Source: Apoderus coryli (lineage: Eukaryota; Arthropoda; Insecta; Coleoptera; Attelabidae). Taken from it: a stretch of 64,000 nucleotides of DNA. Under the pieces are notes generated by a model. That model worked only from the letters and a program-made list of their open reading frames with translations. It made no database searches and had not been told where the DNA came from. Each line of letters starts with the position of its first letter. Position 1 is the first letter of the stretch. This document shows, one piece after another, positions 23,501 to 35,500 of this stretch. Made by a program: the position numbers and the translations under genes. Location of the stretch: assembly GCA_911728435.2 (NCBI GenBank), contig OU452204.1:9982001-10046000 (forward strand), in the 5' to 3' direction.

Positions 23501-26500
23501 ATATTCCAACACCAACTACTGAAATTCCTGCTCTGTCGACCTGGAAACAAATGGCGTCCGGAGAACCATTCCCAGTATTCCAAGTTCTAGACTGATTCGT
23601 GCGGTTGAATCTAGATGGTGTCATGTGCAAAACTCGACCACAAGCACTTTGAAGTTCTTGCTATTAAAAAATTAACCTTTAGCAACACATTGGTAAATTA
23701 TCTACTACAGCATAACGATAACTTTTTGGCAATTAAAGCAAACTATCTTAATGCAGTGAACAACGTTCTTTCGTAATTAAAATACTAATATTTGCTTCTT
23801 TACCTCAGTTGAGCTGCATTGATGTACCAATTCTGCCAGCACTCTGGCTAACAGATGGCAACAATATTTCGAAAGTTCTGGTGATGTTAGCGCCGTGTTT
23901 TTCTGTAACGATTTATTGATTGGCTGACAGACTATGTTTAGCAGACGTTCTAATACCTCATTCCATTGCCAGGGTAATCCGGTACACACTGATTCCATCT
24001 AGTAAAACATAATAACAACTTCTAACACAAAACAACTGTAGGAATTTTTCATCTTAAAAGTATAATTACTTAAGATATTTAATTAATTTTGTATATAATT
24101 AATTTGTGCCGCTCCCTACAGAGCATATGACGTGCGACGTCATTACAATAATGGAATGCGACGTCATTCGGGTTTTGACGTTTAACGAAGAACGGCACAA
24201 TTTCAATTTTTCAAATTCAATATACCTAAGTGCGTTAGCTATTTCTTAATTTTATTGTTCCATTAGTTAGTTAAATTATTCTTACCGAGTTGTCATATTT
24301 TCACGTTGTATTTTGTATTCGATTAAATCATTTTTTGAGACGTCACGTGTTTTAACCCCTAGACAACGACAAAAAAGCCTACATTTTGGGGGCTCAACCG
24401 GGATAGAGATAGAGATTGTGCGGATAGAGATTGTGAGGGTACAAAATACAGTTGAGTTTATCAATACGTACGAAAGGAAGAATAGTGTGATAAGAGAACA
24501 ATACGTAAGTTAGTAACGCATGAAAATACGAACGTGATAAGTAGTACGAGAATACAAACGAACGAGGTTCAGACGATTTTCAAGCTGTTTCCGAATCCTA
24601 TTTGGTAGCTGGTGTGCGGTTGGCGGCAAAGCGTAAACTTCTTTAAGGTAAAGACGAATATACGTTCAGAAGTTCAAAATCAGCCGGGCGATTGCAAGTA
24701 GCTATACGAAAATTAGACGATTATCGGTGCAGTAGCAGAAGAAGACGAGTTTCAATAAGTTTGTTACCATATAATAAAAGAAGATTATAAGGTAGGAGAT
24801 CCAATTTTTACTATTTCACGGACGTTTCGACTTATCGCTGACGATTCCATTGGCTATTGTTGCGGATATTTAGTTTTATAAATCTTTAATTTGATTATTT
24901 TCAGTATAATTATTGTAAAGCCGCGTACATAGGTATAATTATTGTTATAATCCAAATTATTTATTTAACTTTTGTCGATTTTGATTTAAATATTATCCAA
25001 GATACCTAGGTAATTTTACGTCTACGTCTGAAAGATACCTAACGATGGCCACTTTAGGAAAAATTGATAATATAAATTATCAGATAAACTGTTGCAAATT
25101 TAAAGTTGTTAAAGCGTTATACTACATTTGTTTTGGTAATGAAGGTGAGCCTAGAAAAGTAAGAAAGGCGTTGCGTGAATTTTCAGGATTTACATTTGAT
25201 TATCAATCTGACGAATATCTAGCAAAAGTTGAAGAGGTAAGTTTGAATTTAGATATTTCTGATTTAATCGCTATATGTCAGGTTCTTGATTTAAATTATA
25301 CATCTGATAAAAATAAACTAGTGGAGTACATTTGTTCCTTCTTGATATCTTTCACGAAAAATGACGACGATGACGAAAACCCTGAAGATGATCCAGAAAA
25401 CGGAACAGATAATGACGAGTCAGAGAATGAAGATGAAGAAGAAGAAGAAAACGAAAGACGCGCAGAAGACGAAAGACGAGCAAAAGACGAAAAACAAGCA
25501 CAAGACGAAAGACGAAAAAGAAGTAATAGAGCCGAAGAAAGACGAAACAGAAACAAAGAAGACGAGATAAGACGACAAAAAGACGAGGAGAAGCAAAGAA
25601 GAGAGGAAAAACAAAGACGAAAACAATATGAAAGAAGACGAAAGGACAATGACGACAATCACATTGGAGGTACATCCAGTGATGAAAGCATAGCAGGTAA
25701 TGAAGTAAGAAGAAATAAAAAACAAGAAACATTCACATTAAGCTTCAGAGATGTTGAAGATAGCTTAAGAACGTTTGATGGAAAGGATGATTATCCAATC
25801 CACTCGTGGATATCCGAATTTGAAGAAGTTGCGGAAATTACGGGCTGGAACAAACTTCAGAAACTGATCTACGCAAAGAAATGTCTAGCAGGACTGGCCA
25901 AGTTATTTGTGCAGTCAGAAAGAGGAATCAAATCGTGGTCGACACTAAAACACCGTTTAATTGATGAATTTGCCGTACAGGTTAACAGTGCTCAAATACA
26001 TAAGCTGCTGATGACGAGAAAGAAAAAATTTGACGAATCTGTACAGGAATACATGTTGAAAATGCGTGAAATATCAAGCCGTGCATGCATTGAAACCGAA
26101 GTTGTAATTCAATACATAATCGACGGAATACAGGACGAAACGTCGAATAAATTGATTTTGTATGGGGCGAGAGATTTTGCAGGATTTAAAGAAAAACTTA
26201 AATTGTATGATAGCATACAGAAGAAGAAAAATACCTCAACATATATAAAACCAAAGAAAGAAGTCGATTATAAGAAGAAAACAGAAAATGCAAAGAAAGA
26301 AAACAACGAAAAACAAGTTAGTTGTTTTAACTGCGGAGCGAAAGGTCATAAATCGCGAGACTGTCCAGATAAGTCCAAAGGCACCAAATGTTTTAGCTGC
26401 AACGGTTATGGACATGTTTCATCGAAGTGCACTGTGAAAAATGCGACGCGAAGTACAAGTTCAAATAATGTTAATTGTATTGAAGTTACTCCAAAGAATG

Positions 26501-29500
26501 CCGTTAAAGTAAAAATAGCCGATGTCGAATTGGTAGCATTGTTTGATACTGGAAGTGATATTTGTACATTAAGAGAGGACGTATATTATAAGCATTTCCA
26601 GAATATACCATTGTTACAAGATCGAATAACTCTGAAAGGTTTGGGAGAAAACAAGGTTGAAACGTCGGGAGCATTTAGTACCAATGCAACAGTGAACGAT
26701 GAAGAATTTGAACTTATATTTCATGTGATACCCAAAGTTTCTACATCATTCCAAATGATAGTAGGAAATAACATCCTAAAAGAAGCTGAAGTAAACATAA
26801 GAGATGACGGTATCATTATCCATAAGAAAAAAGATAATTTCATTATGCAGATCGCAGTAGAGGACAAGTTTGAAGCAGAAGTCAATGTAGATCACATTCT
26901 AAATGAAGAAAAGAAGAAAGTCGTTAGAGAACTTATTGAACAATATAAACCAGAGAAAACGAAGACTACAGAGATCGAAATGAAAATAATTTTGAAAAAT
27001 GAGGAACCAATTTATCAAGGTCCAAGGAGACTGTCAGTATCAGAGAAGTTAGAAGTTGAAACTCAGATAGAAGAGTGGTTACAGGATGGAATAGTAAAAC
27101 CTAGTTGCTCAGATTTTGCTAGTCCCATAGTCCTTGTAAAGAAGAAAGATGGTCGAACTAGGATATGCTGCGACTATCGCAAATTAAACAAAAATATCAT
27201 CAAAGACAGGTTTCCCTTGCCACTGATTGAAGATGTGTTGGACAAATTACAAAATGCAAAAGTGTTTAGCACTATAGATTTGAAGAACGGATTTTTCCAC
27301 GTACCAGTAGAAGATAAGTCAACGAAGTATACGTCGTTTGTGACACATAAGGGGCAATATGAATTCATGAGATGTCCGTTTGGACTATGTAACAGTCCTG
27401 CAGTGTTTCAAAGGTTCATTAATCACATATTCCGTGAACTAACAAGGCTCAATTTTGTAATGTACTACATGGATGATATCATTATCCTAAGTTCTAACGA
27501 AGATGAAGGTATAGAGAGATTGAAAATAGTATTAGAAGTCGCGAAAGATTACGGTTTAGACATTAAAAAGAAGAAGTGTCAGTTTTTAAAAAGAAGAGTG
27601 GAATTTTTAGGATTCATCATAGAAGATGGAAAAGTACAACCTAACAAAGAAAAGTCGATAGCTATTCGAAATTTTCCGGAACCAAATAACGTTAAGCAAA
27701 TTCAATCATACTTAGGCTTAACTGGTTATTTTAGAAAATTCATACCTGGTTACGCTAAAATAGCTAAACCTCTAAGTGACTTATTACGGAAAACTACTGA
27801 ATTTAAATTTGGTGAGCTTGAAAGAAGTGCGTTTAAGACGTTACAGGAATTGTTAACACAAGAACCAGTTTTACATATATTCCAGCAAGGTTGTGAAACA
27901 GAACTACACACTGACGCTAGTCAAAGCGGATACGGCGCATGCTTAATGCAACGATCTAACATAGATTCAAAATTTCATCCAGTGTACTACATGAGCAAGA
28001 AGACAACACTAGCGGAAGAAAAGTACAGCAGTTACGAGTTAGAAGTACTTGCGATAATTCAAGCAGTCAAAAAATTTCGGATATACCTCTTAGGTACGAA
28101 ATTTAAGATAGTGACCGACTGTTCTGCATTTCAGAAGACAATGGATAAAAAAGACCTTACCACGAGAGTTGCACGATGGTCGCTACTATTGGAAGAGTAT
28201 GACTACCAAATTGAACACCGAGGAGGAACGCAAATGGCACATGTAGATGCCTTAAGCCGATACCCTGCAGTTATGACAATTTTAGAGGAAAATGGAATAA
28301 TGGAGCAAATAAAGCTAGCTCAAGATAAAGATGATCATTTGAAAGCGATTAAGGAAATTTTGAAAACAGGAAACTACGAAGATTATTATCTTGATCATGG
28401 CATATTATACAAATACGAGAAAAAACAGCAATTGTTAGTGATACCTAAAGCCATGCAGACTGAAGTTATACGGAACGCTCATGAAGTTGGACATTTTGCA
28501 GTGAAAAAGACTGAAAAACTAATAAGAAGAGAGTTTTATATTCCGAAGATTAAAGAAAAGATAGAAGCGTATATAAGCAATTGTATACCGTGTATACTAG
28601 GAAACAGAAAGAAAGGTAAGAAAAAAGCAATTCTTCACCAATTTAATCAACAACGAGAAGATCTAAGAGCAGTGTGTAAAGAACAGATACTTAAAGTACA
28701 GACCGAAAATAAGAAGAGTTATAATTTGCGCAGGCGGAAGGCATTTGATTACAAGGAAAATGACCTCGTTGCTATTAAACGAACTCAATTTGGCCCAGGC
28801 TTGAAAGTCAAACGAAAATTTTTAGGACCATATCAGATTACTAAAATAAAAGGTAATGATCGTTATGATGTCATTAAGGTGGGAAATCACGAGGGACCAA
28901 TGCGTACTTCCACTTGTACTGAATATCTCAAAACGTGGGTTGAGAATCAAAGTGAATCCGAGTCGGATTCTGACTTGGATGGCCGAGTGTAGGAATTTTT
29001 CATCTTAAAAGTATAATTACTTAAGATATTTAATTAATTTTGTATATAATTAATTTGTGCCGCTCCCTACAGAGCATATGACGTGCGACGTCATTACAAT
29101 AATGGAATGCGACGTCATTCGGGTTTTGACGTTTAACGAAGAACGGCACAATTTCAATTTTTCAAATTCAATATACCTAAGTGCGTTAGCTATTTCTTAA
29201 TTTTATTGTTCCATTAGTTAGTTAAATTATTCTTACCGAGTTGTCATATTTTCACGTTGTATTTTGTATTCGATTAAATCATTTTTTGAGACGTCACGTG
29301 TTTTAACCCCTAGACAACGACAAAAAAGCCTACACAACTATAAATAATCAGATAATAATAATGAGATTTATTAGTATATAACTATACCATGTCCGCAAAA
29401 ATGTCTGCATCAAATGGGATATTCTTTAGAGAAAAGTGGAATATAGGACGCAGTTAGCTTTTGCTAGTCTAAAAACCAAAAATGAAAAATACCACAGTAG

Positions 29501-32500
29501 TTTCGCAACTTTTGCCTATTTTATCAATGTTTAAATCAATCTAGAATAATTGTTCTATATTTTTTTGTTTTCTTGAACCATTTTAGTGAATTTTAAACAA
29601 GATAACTTCATAGAAATATGGTTTATGTGTGTGTATGTCTCCTGTGTACATGAAGAAGGCAAAAACTTTAAAAAATATTTTTCTTTATTGTCAAATTTTT
29701 GAAAATATGATATAATATGGATTTTATTTGATTGAATTTGAAGATTGTACGTCAAAGTTATCATATCATATTAGACTGTGCCTTCAAAATATGATTAACA
29801 CTAACCTGAGTTTTGTAGCTCATTTGCTCCACTAAAATAGGATAGTGGTGAGAATCTGATACGCTCATAATAGGCAAACCAGTATTATCAGAACGATTTA
29901 GTGCACTCTCAGAGTTGACACTGTTGCCAAGTAGTGGAAAGGTGCTGCGCAATCTGACACTTGGAGCACATAATGCACATAAAACAGCGCTTAACAACAT
30001 ATGACTATTCCCCGAATTTTGATGAATGCTGTTCTCCTGGAAGTATAAAAAAAGTTTATCGATTAAAAGCAGATACATTTTGATGGAAAACTAAATGATT
30101 CGTGAAGTAAAATTAGATGCATCAAGTTGTATAAAATATTTAGTAGACAGTTATTTTTGTATTAAGTACATAAATTGTTTAGTCGATGTAGAGTTGAGTG
30201 ACGGTTAGTTAAAGAAAATTGGAGTTTATAAAAAGAGCTTTATAGCGCAGTTTCTTGGTCCTTCGAACTACTATCTACCAGTCAAAAATTTTGTAAATAA
30301 GTAATAAATATCTTAAAATATTGTAAAATTTAAACATGCAAAAGTGCTTTAGTCTAAAAATCACAGTTTTGAAGGTGGTTTTATATATTTTTGTTAATCA
30401 ATATTCTGGTTGAAACAAATTGCATACACTTTGCCACTATTTGTCAAATAAATATATTTCTTGACTACTGTTCATACCTCCTTGCTTACCTCATTCATGT
30501 CAGCCAACATGTCACACAAACACGTCCATTTTAAATGCGCGGTGGGATAGAATGCATGAAAACATGCCACAAACGTATTGTGACATTCTTCCAAGATACT
30601 GTTCATCATCGCAACACTATGCGCTCGACTCCTACTGGATTTTTTGCTATGAACCAACTGTGAAACACTGTCAGATAGAATCTGCTTTAATAGCGTACGC
30701 ACGTCACCAATACATTCAGCTAAATGTACGTTTTCAAGTGGCGATTTCTTATTGATCTGTTTAGGGTAAATTTCATTAACGTATGTACAAATAAGTCTTA
30801 AACTTGCTGTGCTGATATAAACCAATCTGGATACTTCTAGATTCGAATACATGTTCTTCACAGTTTGGATCTCCATTACGTTTGATTTAAAAGTGTTCCA
30901 CGACCATTGCAGTAAGGACAATAGACTTTGGAAACACTCTTTGGTGACTGTTCGAGAAAATTCTTTCGACAGTATATGAACTGGTTCTGTTATGTCAATC
31001 TGACGTGGTGGTGACTGATTTTCCGGTGTTACTATTTTGTACAGTAGATGCGGTATTTGACCAGCATTGACGTCGGTGCCGTTATTTGACTTCTTTGATG
31101 ATTTGAAATAGAACAATACTTGATCTTCTGTGGTCACCATTGTTTGACCGGATGAACCGCAATCGGAGCTTGGACCGCTGATTCGACACCAGGCGACGTA
31201 CCAACGATGAGCCTGTAAAAACATAATTTGGAGTTCCCTTACAAATACAGGACATATAATGGAGTTCTAATCCGGCCATCGTTTATGAACTTTGGTTCAC
31301 CTGGCATATTACATGCTCAAACAAGAACTAGTTAGATTCGATGAGTCACATTTCCAAAAATCTATAAGTTCTCGTCTTACCCTGTGTATCCACGGATAGC
31401 CATAAATCTTAAAAAAAACTGTCTACACAGCAATTCGTAATTCTTCGCCTCTATAACCCTAGTTTGCGAATCAAAAGTAAAATGGTAAATTGCAAACTCA
31501 GCATAACTGACCACCACATCAAAGCTGTCGTGAAATAGAATTGATATTTTAATGTTGATTGCTTTAACAACCAATTATTAGTCATGGAAATAGTATTTGG
31601 ATGACACTGCTGCACCCTTATTATTATTGATCATCTTAGAATAACATGAGGTGAGAAAATCAAATCACGGAAGGGATTTAAATTAAGAAGGGGTTAATCC
31701 TCTTCAATAAAAAGTCCATCCTAAGATCTAGCATCGTTTGAACTAATATTGGTTGTCTATACAATTAGTAGAATGTGTAACTTGGCCAAATGGAGCTTTA
31801 TACTTTAATAGAAGAAATATTATTAATTTCAATCATTTTGTAAATTCTTCTCAACTTTAACTGTTAATAAACTAATTTTATTTAAGATCGAATTATTTTA
31901 CTACTGCTACTTAAGACCGAACTACAGCAGTTTTGTGGAAAAAAAACTATATTATATGATAGTTAACATAATATTCCTAACCTGTAACTGAATGGGTTCG
32001 TCAAACAACATAGGATACTTCTGCCTCGGCCCACATTCATAAGGAATCTCCTCAGTCTCCATCAAGAGTTCCCCATCAATTTCTTGCTCACCACCATTGG
32101 GCCCAATATCGAGTAGTTTCAATTTGGCAGTGTATTCTCCTCGTCCACCAAACAATCCAAATCCACCAAGTAATATATCAGTATCGCTCATAAATCTGAT
32201 TGCTTCAATACTATGACCGGAATATCCCCAACCACCTCCATGACTCTCAAAACGGTTCACAATTTGAAAGTCTTCTTTTGAGTATTGTTTTCCTAGAAAT
32301 CAATGAAATATTCACTTTACACTCTGTTTAGTTTAGTGAACTTAAAGAACGTAGGAATTGTAACGATAGTTAATATACCTGTAATCATCTGCTTGTCATC
32401 AATCTGCTCCTTGACAGCAGTCAATTGCATATCATTCGCCAACGTCAAAGTATCCAAACAACACAGAAAATTGATGGCTGCTTGAAAACGCGTCACATAA

Positions 32501-35500
32501 CAATTTGTAAGCGTCGGTAAAGTCAATTCAGGTGATAATATCAGACTTAAATTATTTAACTTTTCATTCGCACTACTTATTTTATTATTCGCTATGGGTT
32601 TGTTAGCATTTTTAGCATTAGCGGTATTGTCACACGATTTCGTAATCTGTAGTTCTGACGCAACGATATTATAACATGATATTTCGTTGTATTGCGGATC
32701 ATACGACCATAAAATATTATAAATCGGGTCCATAACTACTATTTTATTAGTAAAACTAATTTGATCGTTGCTTTTAAATGAATTGCAGTTACCATCTTTC
32801 TTGTTTATAACAAGACATTTGAAATTGCGAACGGGAACTTCTTGACTCGGTAATAAAACTGAAACAAATAAATAGTTTCTGAAAAAATTATGGACATTCC
32901 AGTTGTAATAAATCAATCAATCGTCTGGCTTGCGTTTCCCACAAATAATTTTACATATTTTAATAGATTAATATTTATTTTGGTGGGTTTTTTCGCACTA
33001 GATATTCAATTTAGTTTGTATAAGTTAGAATATTTGCAAGAAATCAATCAACTTTTTATAGAAAATTAATTCCCACTAGGTACCTACCTATAAAATGTTT
33101 ATTTGCAGTAACAATTGATTTTGAGAGACTGACAGAATTAATAAGACTCTCATCCAATTTCAAGAATGTCTGATCACCGGAGGCTCCAACCCAAGTGGCT
33201 CTTCGACCATGTTTTGGCCCTACATTTGGTACCAAACCTGGTATACTATGCCATGGTGTTCTAGGATTGTTGTAGCGACTACTTGAAGAACTACTTTGTC
33301 CTGGCTGGGTGCAGTCTGGATTTGATGCGTCCTGCCGTCCAAGTTGACCTTTCTAGAAAATATCTCAATATTTGTACCTGATCGGAACAACTTTATCTCG
33401 AAACCGGTTTATTTTATCGATATCGAACAAGAGTACCATTTTTATAGCAAAGTGTTTAAGCTATTTAATAAATGTTTCAAAATCACAGTAGCACGACGCA
33501 TTAAAAAATCGGGTTACCAATCCCTACATCAGTACTCCCCTGTGGCCTTAATAAAATGCCATTGTTTTAAATAGAGTTACTTGACGAGTTCCTATCTAAT
33601 GTAAATTATACCAAAATTTCACTAATTTATACGAGACGGTTCAAAAGTTATCATTAAAAAACTGAATTTCAGGTCTAGTCTTTAAGGACTCATAACTTTG
33701 CAGCGAAACCCGATTCGACAAAACTTTATATGAACTTATAAAACCTTCTTTTTTCATAAACTACCTATAACTTCAATTTAAAATAGATTTTTAGTTTTAG
33801 CCTACGCACAATGAAAATGCAGAGGAAAATTTTAAGATATTTCAAATTTATCTGTAGATTAAACTGTACAAGGTATAACTTTTTGTACGTAAGTAGTACA
33901 AAAACATCTCTAACATACCTCGGAACTTCCAAAAGTATACACCTCTCCTTTTGACGTTAAAATTACAGTGTGATTACTACCAGCAGCAATATGAACAGCA
34001 CTCGAAGGCAACTTCACACATTGTATGCAGTTTTTTGCTAAAATATCACCACAGCCAAGTTGCCCATACAAATTTGAACCGAACGTACAAACTTGTCCAT
34101 TTTGTAGTAACAAAACACTGTGATGCAGGCCGCAAGCAATTTGAATAACTGGACTGTCAATTGGTAAAGTGAGTTTAGCAGGTGGTAAGCATGCTACCCG
34201 TGCGGAATCTCGTTCTATGTCAGAACCAGTTTGTTCTTTCACTAAAAGAAAAAGCATTAAACAGATTTATTATGAATTATAATAGTCTTATCGGAGACCA
34301 ATACCACCAGTACCACAGAGCATTTAATATCTGCTCTGGATCATTTTGATAACAGTTTTCAAAATTATAATGATTATATTAATAAGAGAGTAAACGTAGT
34401 AAGAGTTTTAGTGAATATAATTTGTTAAACGTGTATATTAATGAGGAGGATGTAAATGTTAATAATAAGCGTGCGACTAGTGATTACGACAGTGAAACTC
34501 TGATAGAGACATCAGAAGAAAGACCTAAAAGAACAATAAATTAGAAAAGCTTCTTAGATGATTATGTTTGCTATTAGATTAGTATTTACGACAATAAAAA
34601 ACCAGAGTCTGTCGTCTGTTTTAATAACCCATGTTTATTATGCTGTCAAAACAAACTATCCTTTGCAAATAATAGCACCGAAACGTCGTAGTGTGTGAAA
34701 AGGATAGTTTATTTTGACAGCATAATAAACATGCGTTATTAAAATGTTGGTTTTTTGAGAACCTAAAACCCCAAGAAATTAAAAATTCTTAAATATAACG
34801 TACCTGTTCCAAGTATATTAGTCTGCTTCACATAATTATTCGAACGATGTATGGGTGTGGCCAAAACACTCGATCGCATAGACTTTACCTTACTAGATTG
34901 CTTACTTGTTCCTGCTATTGATTTTTTCGTTTTATTTTTTCTTTCTTCTAAACGACTTTGTATCTAAACAAAAAATCAGTCCACTTAATACTTCGAATAT
35001 GGTTTTATGATTTGATTTTTAACCAAACAAGTTTACCTGCTCTTGAAGCTTAGTCCTCTGCCTTGGCGGTATCAAGAATTTGTTATCGCGAAATATTAAA
35101 TCGAGTCTCATCATACCCGCCAAATCGGCCAGTTCTGAATTATCCACAACTTCCCTGGCACAAATCCTACAGCATCCACAAATAGCACAACCACTATCCC
35201 CTTCACCACATCCACATTCCCTAGAAATTATTTAAAAATATGGACTCTTGAAATATCTAAGTTAATTCCACATACTGTCCCGGATTCCTCTCGGAACTCA
35301 TCGAGCTCAAACAACTGATCGAATATCCAGTGCATTCACGACATACAGTGCATATCATACACATATCATCATGCCATGAATGCATGCCCTGTGCGCACAT
35401 ATTGTGCTGTTGCACTTCTGCTAAATTCTCATCTGAAACTCCGGCAACTCTTTCAACTTCTTTGTGATTTTCATCGAGGTCATCGTAAAGTTCGTTCTCA

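Larger units (their letters stand above)
24037..29334 (+). mobile_element. Ty3/gypsy LTR retrotransposon, recent, in hiw intron 19 (antisense)
   Basis: A complete LTR element bounded by 347-bp LTRs (TGTAGG...CCTACA) and a CAAC target duplication (24,033-24,036 and 29,335-29,338). The two LTRs show no difference when compared by eye, so insertion was very recent. A primer-binding site lies at 24,387-24,404. It is followed by a 640-base leader, then one gag-pol frame at 25,045-28,992 whose stop codon overlaps the first bases of the 3' LTR. It is transcribed opposite to the host gene, between exons 19 and 20. The integrase catalytic core is missing, so this copy needs help to move. Confidence 0.95.

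Noticed and set aside
25296..25732. Several long minus-strand frames over the gag region
   Set aside because: They are antisense shadows of the charged gag tract (repetitive GACGAAAGA-type codons) and resemble no protein.
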